Below are positions 18,568-25,323 of a stretch of DNA of 42,094 nucleotides, piece by piece (position 1 is the first letter of the stretch; every line of letters starts with the position of its first letter). A program made the position numbers and the translations under genes. The notes under the pieces were generated by a model. It saw only the letters and a program-made list of their open reading frames with translations, did not search any database and was not told the origin of the DNA. The DNA is taken from contig JAGHYX010000005.1 of NCBI GenBank assembly GCA_017743375.1, positions 1 through 42,094 on the forward strand. Direction: 5' to 3'. The DNA comes from Chloroflexota bacterium. GTDB taxonomy: Bacteria; Chloroflexota; Anaerolineae; J036; Brachytrichaceae.

Positions 18568-19355
18568 CTGGCTCTCTTCACCTTCTCGTCCGGATCAAGC
18601 AGCGCCGGCACGGTGGCATTGCGGCGCGCCAAGTAGGCCAGGATGATGCTCAGCCCATACAACAGCAACAGCGGCACCATCACGATGATCATGTTGAGCG
18701 GGTCGGGGGTTGGGGTGATCAGCGCGGCCAGCACGGCCACGATCACCACTGCCCAGCGCCAATGGCGCTTCATCAGGCTGGCGTTGATCACGTTGGCCTT
18801 AGCCAGCACGAAGACGATCAAGGGCATTTCAAACGCCACGCCCATCCAGAACATCACGCCGGCCACGAAGGGGATATAGTCATCGGGCGTGAGCGCCACG
18901 TTGAAGACGCTAGGGAAGATGCCGGTGAGGAAGCCCACCGCCGCCGGCAACATCACGAAGAACGCGAACAGCACTCCCATCAGGAACAGCCCAAAGCCAA
19001 GCGGCAGCGCGATCAACACCCAGCGCTTCTCGTGAGGCAGCAAACCGGGGAAGATGAAAGCCAGCGCCTGATAAAGGATGAACGGCAGGGCCAGAATTGC
19101 ACCGGTGGTCACCGACACGGTGAAGACGTTGGTGAGCGGCGAGATCGGGCTAGTGACCAGCAATTGTTTGGCTGGCCCATAGGGCGCCAGCAGCACCTTG
19201 AGGATCTGCTCGGCGAACGCCAAGCCCACCGCCGTGCCGATCGCCAGCGCGATCACCGATTTGAGCAACCGTTCCCGCAGCTCGCGCAGGTGATCGGCCA
19301 GGGTCATGGCCTGGTCTTCTACGGCCTGCTGAACAGTTCGAATGTCTTGTGACAT
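18564..19355 (-). CDS. tatC: Twin-arginine translocase subunit TatC
   Basis: Six-helix membrane receptor for folded proteins with RR signal peptides. The 263-residue protein has the N-terminal cytoplasmic MTLADHLRELRERLLKSV with the conserved LRELR. Then come PISPLTNVFTVSVTTG, FPGLLPHEKR and FVAGVMFWMGVAFEMPLIVF, the last containing the conserved Glu region. A C-terminal ITPTPDPLNMIIVMVPLLLL follows. ATG 19355 was chosen because GAGGAGTG lies 5 nt upstream; an in-frame GTG 19370 would place the ribosome site inside the coding region. A TatA/B-like gene lies 342 bp upstream on the same strand, separated by a hairpin. Confidence 0.96.
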   Translation of the reverse strand: MSQDIRTVQQAVEDQAMTLADHLRELRERLLKSVIALAIGTAVGLAFAEQILKVLLAPYGPAKQLLVTSPISPLTNVFTVSVTTGAILALPFILYQALAFIFPGLLPHEKRWVLIALPLGFGLFLMGVLFAFFVMLPAAVGFLTGIFPSVFNVALTPDDYIPFVAGVMFWMGVAFEMPLIVFVLAKANVINASLMKRHWRWAVVIVAVLAALITPTPDPLNMIIVMVPLLLLYGLSIILAYLARRNATVPALLDPDEKVKRAR

Positions 19356-19529
19356 GTTAGCACTCCTCACACATATATTCGCTTACCGAATTCCTACGTA
19401 GGCGCAGGCTCGCGAGGTCCTGCACTACCTCGTTCTTCGCGCTGTTGAGAAATTCGAAACCGCTTTTTAATTATTCACGATTCCTGACGGCACGCAAGGG
19501 GGTCACGGTTGGGGGCAGAGCTCTGGGTG

Positions 19530-19550
19530 GGCGACGGCACTGCCGTCGCC
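19530..19550. repeat. Strong palindrome in the tatA/B-tatC intergenic region
   Basis: GGCGACGGCA (19530-19539) and TGCCGTCGCC (19541-19550) are perfect inverted arms. It lies in the 342-bp gap 19356-19697, where I find no credible gene. It could end transcription from tatA/B or be a dispersed intergenic repeat: the phrase GGTGGGCGACGGC recurs at about 40711 in another gap. There is no clear T-run. Confidence 0.5.
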
Positions 19551-19697
19551 GCCCTCCATGAAAACGACTTTTGCCGATGATCAACTCCGCGAGCAGTTGC
19601 CTCTTTGGTGAGAACACGCCCGCGCTCGACTGACGCTGCGGCTTAGGTCGGCGCGGCTGCTCCGCGTTGTGCGAGCCGACGCCATCGTTTGAAAAGG

Positions 19698-20201
19698 CTA
19701 ACTTGACAAGCTGAGCCAGGGGTTATCGTCATCCAGTCGGTCGCTGCGCACTGCCGCGCCCACCGATGCCCAAGGGTTGTCGTCGGGCAATGTGACGCAT
19801 GCACCGTCGGAACGCGGCGGGGCGGCAGGGGACGCGGGCGCGGCGACGTGGCCGTTGGGGGCGGGCAGTGCCGGCGGCGCGTTCGCCGGCACCGTCACCG
19901 TGAGGTTGCGGTTGATGTCGTTGGCGTAGGGCTGAAGGACGGCGCGGAGGTCGGCAGCCTCGCGGATGGCCTGCACTTCCTGGCGCAGCTCGCGCGTCAC
20001 CTCGTCCAGGTCTTGTGCGATCGGCTGGAGGTCGCCCTTGAACTCCTGGGTAAAGGCGACGTAGGTCTCGCGCAGCCGGCGCAGGGCCTTGCCCAGGCCG
20101 CGCGCGAACTCCGGCAGGCGCTCCGGCCCAAACACCAGCAGGATCAAGATCCCAATGACGAGGACCTCCAGCGGCCCGATCCCCAGAATCGTCCCATTCA
20201 T
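19698..20201 (-). CDS. TatA/TatB-like twin-arginine translocase subunit
   Basis: The 167-residue protein begins with a short periplasmic segment and one transmembrane helix (about 10-25, LEVLVIGILILLVFGPERLP), then the hinge GPERLP and an amphipathic helix (EFARGLGKALRRLRETY). GPERLP is closer to TatB/TatA of Gram-positive-like lineages than to E. coli TatA. A charged coiled-coil stretch (about 50-90) and an Ala/Pro-rich linker follow. The tail carries two copies of an acidic DDNPW motif (DDNPWASV and DDDNPWLSL) that I do not recognise from other Tat proteins. It overlaps the nusB gene end by 4 bp, so it belongs to the rpmF-fab-nusB transcript. Confidence 0.88.
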   Translation of the reverse strand: MNGTILGIGPLEVLVIGILILLVFGPERLPEFARGLGKALRRLRETYVAFTQEFKGDLQPIAQDLDEVTRELRQEVQAIREAADLRAVLQPYANDINRNLTVTVPANAPPALPAPNGHVAAPASPAAPPRSDGACVTLPDDNPWASVGAAVRSDRLDDDNPWLSLSS

Positions 20202-20590
20202 TGCCTGGCTGCTGCGCCCAACACGCCGTTCACAAAGCGAAAGCTCGACTCGCTGCCAAAGGCTTTGGCCAAGTTCACCGCCTCGCTAATCGCCACCTTC
20301 AGCGGCACCTCTCCTCGGCGCATCTCGTAGAGCGCGATGCGCAGGATGTTGCGATCGATCGGCGAGAGATGTTCGGGTGGAAACTCCGGCGCCAGCGCGC
20401 TGATCAGTTGGTCCAGCGCCTCGCGCTCCTGCATGATGCCGTTGACCAGCTCGGCTGCGTATTGGCGGAGCGGAGCCGGATGATCAAGCTCGGCCAGGTG
20501 CCGCTGCAAGACAGCATCCGCTGCGCGGCGGGCCACGTCGGCCTCGTAGAGCGCCTGGAGCGCCAGCACCCGCGCCTCATGCCGTGACAT
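20198..20590 (-). CDS. nusB: Transcription antitermination factor NusB
   Basis: The 130-residue all-helical RNA-binding protein acts with NusE on boxA to keep RNA polymerase processive on rRNA operons. Typical motifs are SRHEARVLALQALYEADVA at the N-terminus, LSPIDRNILRIALYEM with EVPLKVAISEAVNLAKAFGS, and a C-terminal SFRFVNGVLGA. ATG 20590 fits the usual N-terminus; an in-frame TTG 20596 lies just upstream. It overlaps the end of the Asp23 gene by 14 bp in a different frame and the start of tatA/B by 4 bp. The Asp23-NusB order is a common arrangement. Confidence 0.95.
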   Translation of the reverse strand: MSRHEARVLALQALYEADVARRAADAVLQRHLAELDHPAPLRQYAAELVNGIMQEREALDQLISALAPEFPPEHLSPIDRNILRIALYEMRRGEVPLKVAISEAVNLAKAFGSESSFRFVNGVLGAAARQ

Positions 20591-20891
20591 CCTCAAAATA
20601 CACGTCCACCGCCGAGACGCGCAGGCCGATGATCTCGCTCACCGCCTGCGCCACCTCTGCCTGAATCGCCTTTCCCAGCTCCATCAGCGAGACGTCTTGC
20701 GCTGCGATGAGATGAAGCCTGATATGCACCTCGTCGCCGCTCATGCTCACTTCCACCCCTCGATAGCTGTCGCGCGGTCGCCATGCGCGTTCGCGGTCCA
20801 CCAAGCCGCGCACGCTGGGCATCGCCAGCACCGTGTTGCGCACGATGGTGCGCACCACATCCGGGGCAATCGTCACGGAGGATTGGCCCAT
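20577..20891 (-). CDS. Asp23/Gls24 family envelope stress-response protein
   Basis: The 104-residue protein is a single Asp23 domain: VTIAPDVVRTIVRNTVLAMP at the N-terminus, the central YRGVEVSMSGDEVHIRLHLI and AIQAEVAQAVSEIIGLRVSA, ending in VDVYFEDV. This family (AmaP/Asp23 in Staphylococcus, YqhY in Bacillus) is linked to envelope homeostasis. In Bacillus YqhY lies between accBC and nusB and modulates acetyl-CoA carboxylase. The position here between fabG and nusB is in keeping with a link to fatty-acid synthesis. It begins 2 bp after the fabG stop. Confidence 0.88.
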   Translation of the reverse strand: MGQSSVTIAPDVVRTIVRNTVLAMPSVRGLVDRERAWRPRDSYRGVEVSMSGDEVHIRLHLIAAQDVSLMELGKAIQAEVAQAVSEIIGLRVSAVDVYFEDVTA

Positions 20892-20893
20892 CG

Positions 20894-21646
20894 CTAGTGC
20901 ATGACCAGGCCGCCGTCCACCGTCAGCACAGCGCCGGTGATGAAAGCGGCCTCGTCACTAGCCAGGAATGATACCGCATACGCCACCTCTTCGGGCGTGC
21001 CAAAGCGGCCCAGCGGCGTGGCCTTGAGCACGGCTTGTTTTTGCTCTTCGCTCAGCACATCCGTGAGCGCGGTGGGGATAAAGCCCGGGGCGACGACGTT
21101 GACGGTGATGTTGCGGGCGCCGAGTTCCTTGGCCAGCGACTTGCTGAAGCCGATGATGCCGGCTTTGGCCGCTGCGTAGTTGGTCTGCCCGCCTTGGCCG
21201 GCGAGCCCCACCACCGAGCTGATGTTGATGATGCGCCCGTTTCGGGCGCGGATCATTGGGCGCACGGCGGCCTTGCAACAGTTGAAGACGCTCTTGAGGT
21301 CGGCGTTGATCACCGCGTCCCAGTCCTCCTCGCTCATCGTCATCAACAGGGTGTCGCGCGTGGTGCCGGCGTTGTTCACCAAAATGTCGAGCTTGCCGAA
21401 GGCGTCGAGCGCGGCCTTGACCAGCGCGCTGGCCTGGTCGAAGCGGCTGACATCGGCCTGCACGGGGATCGCCCGCCCGCCAGCGGTTGTGATCGCGTCC
21501 ACGACTTCCTGAGCTGCCGCCGCGTTGGTGTGATAGTTCACCACCACCGCCGCGCCGCGCCGCGCGAACTCCAGGGCGATCGCGCGCCCGATCCCGCGCG
21601 ATGCGCCGGTGACGATGGCGGTCTTGCCATGAAGTTGCCCCATCAT
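20894..21646 (-). CDS. fabG: 3-oxoacyl-[acyl-carrier-protein] reductase
   Basis: NADPH-dependent short-chain dehydrogenase reducing 3-oxoacyl-ACP in fatty-acid elongation. The 250-residue protein has the cofactor loop IVTGASRGIGRAIALEFA, the NNAGTTRD motif, and the catalytic Ser/Tyr/Lys in IINISSVVGLAGQGGQTNYA followed by AAKAGIIGFSKSLAKELG. The C-terminus SDEAAFITGAVLTVDGGLVM is typical of FabG. Start ATG 21646 follows a GAGGA site; ATG 21643 is an equally good second choice. It is 38 bp downstream of fabD, which supports the FabG label over a generic SDR. Confidence 0.95.
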   Translation of the reverse strand: MMGQLHGKTAIVTGASRGIGRAIALEFARRGAAVVVNYHTNAAAAQEVVDAITTAGGRAIPVQADVSRFDQASALVKAALDAFGKLDILVNNAGTTRDTLLMTMSEEDWDAVINADLKSVFNCCKAAVRPMIRARNGRIINISSVVGLAGQGGQTNYAAAKAGIIGFSKSLAKELGARNITVNVVAPGFIPTALTDVLSEEQKQAVLKATPLGRFGTPEEVAYAVSFLASDEAAFITGAVLTVDGGLVMH

Positions 21647-21684
21647 TCCTCGATCCTTCCTTGTAGTACCTCGATGATGCCGGC

Positions 21685-22587
21685 TCAGCCGATCGCGCGC
21701 GTCTCAACGCCCTCGACGATGCGCTTGATCAGCCCGCACAGCACGTCTTTTGGTCCTAACTCCACGAACAGCGTTACGCCGGCTTGGTGCATGGCGCGCA
21801 CGCTCTCCACCCAACGCACTGGCGCGGTGAGCTGGGCGGCCAGCTCGGCGCGGATGTCGTCGGGGTGGGTAATCGGCCGGGCGGTGGTGTTGGCGACCAC
21901 CGGCACCTGCGCCGGCGCAACCGGCGTGCGTGCGACGACCTGGGCAAACGCTTCGGCGGCCTCGGCCATTAATGGCGAGTGTGAGGCGACGCTGACGTTG
22001 AGCGGTATCACGCGCTTGGCGCCTTTGGCCTTGGCCAATTCGGTGGCCGCTGCCACCGCTTCCTTCCCGCCGGAGATGACGATCTGACCAGGCGCGTTGT
22101 CGTTGGCGACCACGACGCCGGGGTGGTGGCGCGCCGAGGCCTCTCGGCACACTGCCTCCAGCGTTTGCGCGTCTAAGCCGATCACAGCGGCCATGCTGCC
22201 CGGCGCTCGCTCGCCGGCCTCTTTCATCAACCGGCCACGCTCACGGGCCAGGCGCAACCCATCTTCAAACGTCAGCGCGCCGGCTGCGCACAGCGCGCTC
22301 AGCTCGCCCAGGCTGTGGCCGGCCACAAACGCCGGCGCGGGCAGCTCTTCGGAGAGCTTGACCATCTCGTAGGCCGCCAGGCTATGGGTGAAGATGGCCG
22401 GCTGGGTGTTCAGCGTGTCGTTCAACGCCTCCGCCGGCCCATACCAGCACTGCTGTGAGAGCGGGAAGCCCAACAGCGCATCGGCACGCAAGAAGACGCC
22501 CCTGAAGATCGGCCGATGCTGGGCCTGCTCCAGGCCCATGCCGACGAACTGCGACCCCTGGCCGGGGAAGACGTAGGCGACTGACAT
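21685..22587 (-). CDS. fabD: Malonyl-CoA:ACP transacylase
   Basis: It loads malonate from CoA onto acyl carrier protein for fatty-acid synthesis. The 300-residue protein starts with AYVFPGQGSQFVGMG, has the catalytic Ser in VAGHSLGELSALCAAG, the Arg-containing ERGRLMKEA, an ANDNAPGQIVISG segment and the catalytic His in NVSVASHSPLMAEAAEAF. The C-terminus VELGPKDVLCGLIKRI is also standard. It lies between rpmF and fabG. acpP, fabH and fabF are not present, so the fatty-acid cluster is partial. Confidence 0.96.
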   Translation of the reverse strand: MSVAYVFPGQGSQFVGMGLEQAQHRPIFRGVFLRADALLGFPLSQQCWYGPAEALNDTLNTQPAIFTHSLAAYEMVKLSEELPAPAFVAGHSLGELSALCAAGALTFEDGLRLARERGRLMKEAGERAPGSMAAVIGLDAQTLEAVCREASARHHPGVVVANDNAPGQIVISGGKEAVAAATELAKAKGAKRVIPLNVSVASHSPLMAEAAEAFAQVVARTPVAPAQVPVVANTTARPITHPDDIRAELAAQLTAPVRWVESVRAMHQAGVTLFVELGPKDVLCGLIKRIVEGVETRAIG

Positions 22588-22596
22588 GCAAGGCGA

Positions 22597-22797
22597 TCAG
22601 GCCGACTTGGCGTCTTCGTCGCCAATGCGAACGACCTGGCGCCCTCGGTAATAGCCGCACGAGGGGCAGACGATGTGCGGCGGTTTCAACGCGCCGCAGT
22701 GATCGCAGACCACCAGCTTCACCGGCGTCAGGTGATCATGCGCGCGGCGGCGGTGCGTGCGGCCCCAAGAGAGCTTTCGCTTTGGCAGTGGTCCCAT
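22597..22797 (-). CDS. rpmF: Large ribosomal subunit protein bL32
   Basis: The 66-residue ribosomal protein has the basic N-terminus PLPKRKLSWGRTHRRRAHD and an intact zinc ribbon with CDHC and CPSC pairs, followed by YYRGRQVV. The start has GAGGAGTG about 9 nt upstream. rpmF next to fatty-acid genes is a widely seen arrangement and couples ribosome and membrane synthesis. It is the first gene of the operon. Confidence 0.95.
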   Translation of the reverse strand: MGPLPKRKLSWGRTHRRRAHDHLTPVKLVVCDHCGALKPPHIVCPSCGYYRGRQVVRIGDEDAKSA

Positions 22798-22867
22798 GAT
22801 TCAACACTCCTCATCTTTGACGCAAGGCGCGGGGCAAGCCGAAGCCATCCCCAAGTAAAGGCACGCC

Positions 22868-22873
22868 ATTATA
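22868..22873 (-). promoter_or_regulatory. -10 box of the rpmF-fabD-fabG-asp23-nusB operon
   Basis: TATAAT on the minus strand lies about 70 bp upstream of rpmF, giving a leader of about 65 nt. The -35 is not clear. The gap 22798-22941 holds this promoter and the divergent one for the MaoC gene. Confidence 0.5.
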
Positions 22874-22926
22874 ACGGCACAGGGCGAGGCGAGCAGGCGG
22901 TTTTACCCCCCTCACGCATTGGCTGA

Positions 22927-22932
22927 TAGAAT
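22927..22932 (+). promoter_or_regulatory. -10 box of the MaoC gene (leaderless-type)
   Basis: TAGAAT ends 9 nt before ATG 22942. The intervening sequence (TAGCGCCAC) contains no Shine-Dalgarno site. It is the first promoter of the long plus-strand run to 33456. Confidence 0.5.
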
Positions 22933-22941
22933 TAGCGCCAC

Positions 22942-23403
22942 ATGGCCGGCAAGTATTTTGAAGAGCTGGAGATCGGTATGCGCATCGAGCATCCGACCGG
23001 CCGCACCATCACCGAAGCTGACAACGTATTGTTTTGCGCGCTCACCATGAACCCACAGCCGCTACACCTGGACGAGCACTTCGCGGCGCAAACGCCTTTC
23101 GGGACGCGAATCGTCAATGGCCTGCTCACCCTCAGCTTAGCTGTGGGGCTTACCGTGCCGGAGCTGACCGCCGGCACGATCATCGCCAACATTGGTTACG
23201 ACAACATCCGTCATCCTCGACCAGTGTTCCACGGCGATACGCTATACGTCACCAGCGAGGTGTTGGACAAGCGCGAATCGCGCTCGCGCCCCGAGGCCGG
23301 CATCGTCCAACTTCGCCATGCCGGCCGCAATCAGCGCGGCGAGGTCGTCATCGAGTTCGAGCGCACCGCCTTGTTTAAGCGCAAAGCAGCCATCACTTCG
23401 TGA
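22942..23403 (+). CDS. MaoC-like hot-dog dehydratase/hydratase
   Basis: The 153-residue single hot-dog protein is predicted to hydrate or dehydrate an acyl-CoA. It begins [20 protein letters not shown] and has the hydratase motif [15 protein letters not shown] followed by FGTRIVNG, where Asn/His act in catalysis. A C-terminal [18 protein letters not shown] follows. It is separated by only 4 bp from a CitE-like lyase gene. That pair recalls mesaconyl/methylmalyl-CoA chemistry in glyoxylate-assimilating pathways, although Chloroflexus Mch is about twice as long, so the substrate is not settled. Confidence 0.85.
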   Translation: MAGKYFEELEIGMRIEHPTGRTITEADNVLFCALTMNPQPLHLDEHFAAQTPFGTRIVNGLLTLSLAVGLTVPELTAGTIIANIGYDNIRHPRPVFHGDTLYVTSEVLDKRESRSRPEAGIVQLRHAGRNQRGEVVIEFERTALFKRKAAITS

Positions 23404-23407
23404 CGCC

Positions 23408-24283
23408 ATGCCGCCGCTGCGACGTTCGCTGCTGTTCATGCCGGGCGATAGCCAGCGCAAGATCGAGAAAGGCGCGCAGCTGCCAGCCGATAGCGTTGTG
23501 CTCGACCTGGAAGACGCCGTCGCGCCGAGTAACAAAGCGCTCGCACGGCAGATCACCCGCGAGATGCTGACGACGTTGGACTTTGGGCGACGTGAGCGGC
23601 TGGTGCGCGTCAACGCCTGGTCCAGCGGATACTTGCAAGCCGACGTGGCAGAGACGATCGCCAGCCGGCCTGATGGTTACGTTATCCCTAAGGTGGATAG
23701 CGCAGATGACCTGCGCGCAGCGCGCGATTTCATCGCCGCCCAGGCTGTTCAACAGGGCCTTGATCCAGCCGCGATCGCCCTGCTGGTCATCATTGAGACG
23801 GCGAAGGGCGTCATGAACCTGCGCGAGATCGCTCAGCTCGGCTCACCTCTCCAGGCGTTGATTTTCGGCGCCGACGACCTGGCTGCTGACATCGGCGCGA
23901 TCCGCACGCCCTCTAGCCTAGAGGTGCTCTACGCTCGCAGCGCAGTGGTGATCGCTGCTGCTGCCAACGGCCTACAAGCAATAGACATTGTGTTCTTCGA
24001 CCTGAACGACCTGGCCGGCTTAGAAGAGGAATGCCGCTTTGGTCGGCAGCTCGGCTACACCGGCAAGATGGTGATCCATCCGCGCCAGCTTGAGGTGGTG
24101 AACCGCGCCTTCTCACCGACTACGGAGGAGATCGCGCGCGCTCAGCGCATCTTACAAGCTGCGCAAGAGCACGCAGCCAACGGCTTAGGGGCGTTTGCGC
24201 TCGATGGGCGCATGGTGGATGGGCCGATCATCAAACAGGCTGAGAAGGTGATCGCCCGCGCCAAGGCGGCTGGACTTCTCTAG
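23408..24283 (+). CDS. HpcH/HpaI aldolase / CitE-like acyl-CoA lyase
   Basis: The 291-residue TIM-barrel enzyme starts RRSLLFMPGDSQRKIEKGAQ and carries the Mg-binding VVLDLEDAVAP, a second acidic ligand in VIIETAKGVMNL, and LIFGADDLAADIGAIRT. The C-terminus contains GKMVIHPRQLEVVN. This is the CitE-like branch, which includes L-malyl-CoA/methylmalyl-CoA lyases, malyl-CoA thioesterases and citramalyl-CoA lyase. No citrate-lyase alpha or gamma subunits are nearby, so citrate lyase proper is unlikely. ATG 23408 is preferred; a longer frame to 23192 reads through the MaoC gene. The next gene starts 2 bp after the stop, so the signalling cluster downstream may be co-transcribed. Confidence 0.88.
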   Translation: MPPLRRSLLFMPGDSQRKIEKGAQLPADSVVLDLEDAVAPSNKALARQITREMLTTLDFGRRERLVRVNAWSSGYLQADVAETIASRPDGYVIPKVDSADDLRAARDFIAAQAVQQGLDPAAIALLVIIETAKGVMNLREIAQLGSPLQALIFGADDLAADIGAIRTPSSLEVLYARSAVVIAAAANGLQAIDIVFFDLNDLAGLEEECRFGRQLGYTGKMVIHPRQLEVVNRAFSPTTEEIARAQRILQAAQEHAANGLGAFALDGRMVDGPIIKQAEKVIARAKAAGLL

Positions 24284-24285
24284 AT

Positions 24286-24948
24286 ATGCGCCAACGCACA
24301 TCTGCGCAGGTTCGCAATCAATTAGCCAATCAAAGCGTGTATGGATATGCGGTCGGCGCGGCTGTCCTGCCCACCGGCGCCTATCCCGACCTGCCATCCG
24401 CTCTGTGCTCGCCGCGCGGCGTGCTGATGGCCGTAGTTGACGCGCACGGCGACGTAGCCGTCAGTCAGCGCGCAGTTGAGCGAATCATCCAAGTCTACGA
24501 AGCGATCCCACCCGACGTAGACCGTTTAATTGCCCTGCGCGCGACGCTCGACCAGGCTCGGCAGGCGCTGTCAAACAAACTCCGTCAGGGCGGGGCTGCT
24601 ATGCTGCTGGCAGCGATCACGGGTGAACAGTGCTATGCGATTGCCGAAGGGGAGGTGTATGGTTACCATGTGCTGGCCGATGGCCAGCTCACCCCCCTTC
24701 GCCTGGGCCCTACCGGCCAACGCACATTGGCGACCAGAGACAGAGTGTTGATTTGCACGAAACCGGTAAGCAGTTCAACGAACAATTACGACATCGCGCT
24801 GGCGCTTTATGCACATAGCCCAGAATACGCCGTGCGGCGCTTGATCGCAACCGCAGAGCGGCGCGGCCAACGACGGGGCCTGGCAGCAGTTGCCTATGGA
24901 CCGCGCCGCTCTCTCATCACCACGCTGCTCGGTCGAATCATCAGATAG
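24286..24948 (+). CDS. PP2C-fold protein without metal ligands (probable pseudophosphatase)
   Basis: I do not recognise this 220-residue protein by name, but its layout follows a PP2C domain. VLMAVVDAHGD stands where active enzymes have VADGMGG. GGAAMLLAAITGEQCYAIAE plus GEVYGYHVL stands where they have the GSTL strand and GDSR hairpin. RDRVLICTKPVSS stands for the DGL segment, and AVRRLIATAERRGQRRGLAA with VAYG for the closing A..L...A...G..DN strand. All metal-binding aspartates are replaced. It is the first of eight signalling genes and lies two genes before a genuine PP2C. A role as a binding or regulatory partner is inferred. An unrelated fold cannot be excluded without structure prediction. 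Confidence 0.6.
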   Translation: MRQRTSAQVRNQLANQSVYGYAVGAAVLPTGAYPDLPSALCSPRGVLMAVVDAHGDVAVSQRAVERIIQVYEAIPPDVDRLIALRATLDQARQALSNKLRQGGAAMLLAAITGEQCYAIAEGEVYGYHVLADGQLTPLRLGPTGQRTLATRDRVLICTKPVSSSTNNYDIALALYAHSPEYAVRRLIATAERRGQRRGLAAVAYGPRRSLITTLLGRIIR

Positions 24949-24953
24949 CTCAC

Positions 24954-25319
24954 ATGTCCACCTGGTGGAGCGGCGATCTCCTCATGATCGGCCTGGCCGG
25001 CATCTTCGGCTGGTTGTTCGGTCGCCGGCGACGAGGGCCTCACCTGATCATCGGCAACCGGCGCATCGCGCTGCACGCGCCGTTGCGCTTGGGACGGGCC
25101 TCTTGGCAAAAGCTCAGCGGTCGCGCGGCGTCAGACTTAGCCGAGGACCATGCTGAGCTGTTCCGTGCTGCGGACGGGGCGTGGGAGATCCGCCTGCTCC
25201 AGGGCGAACATCTGTTCGTGGATGGCCGACGGGCGCGCCATAACCGCTTGCGCTCTGGCGCTGTGATCTCGCTGGGCAAATCGCGCCAGGCCACTTTCCA
25301 GTTTGTGATACAAGATTAG
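24954..25319 (+). CDS. Membrane-anchored FHA-domain protein
   Basis: The 121-residue protein has an N-terminal hydrophobic helix (about 5-23, SGDLLMIGLAGIFGWLFG) followed by a basic RRRR stop and a compact FHA-like domain. Recognisable parts are LRLGRASWQKL (GR motif), DLAEDHAELFR (equivalent of the S..H motif, here with Glu-Asp before the His), LFVDGRRARHNRLRSGAVIS and LGKSRQATFQFVI. FHA domains bind phosphothreonine. The conserved Ser is not obvious, so phospho-binding may be weakened. It starts 5 bp after the PP2C-fold gene and ends 4 bp before the phosphatase gene, consistent with one transcript. Confidence 0.75.
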   Translation: MSTWWSGDLLMIGLAGIFGWLFGRRRRGPHLIIGNRRIALHAPLRLGRASWQKLSGRAASDLAEDHAELFRAADGAWEIRLLQGEHLFVDGRRARHNRLRSGAVISLGKSRQATFQFVIQD

Positions 25320-25323
25320 GCGT

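Noticed and set aside
21035-22087. Plus-strand frame of 350 codons over fabG and fabD
   Set aside because: Antisense shadow; both fabG and fabD have complete catalytic motifs on the other strand.
23192-23407. Long N-terminus for the CitE-like protein
   Set aside because: It reads through the MaoC gene in another frame; CitE homology starts at ATG 23408.
22942-24283. Citrate lyase operon
   Set aside because: No citrate lyase alpha or acyl-carrier (gamma) subunits or CitC ligase are present; only a CitE-like protein beside a MaoC hydratase.
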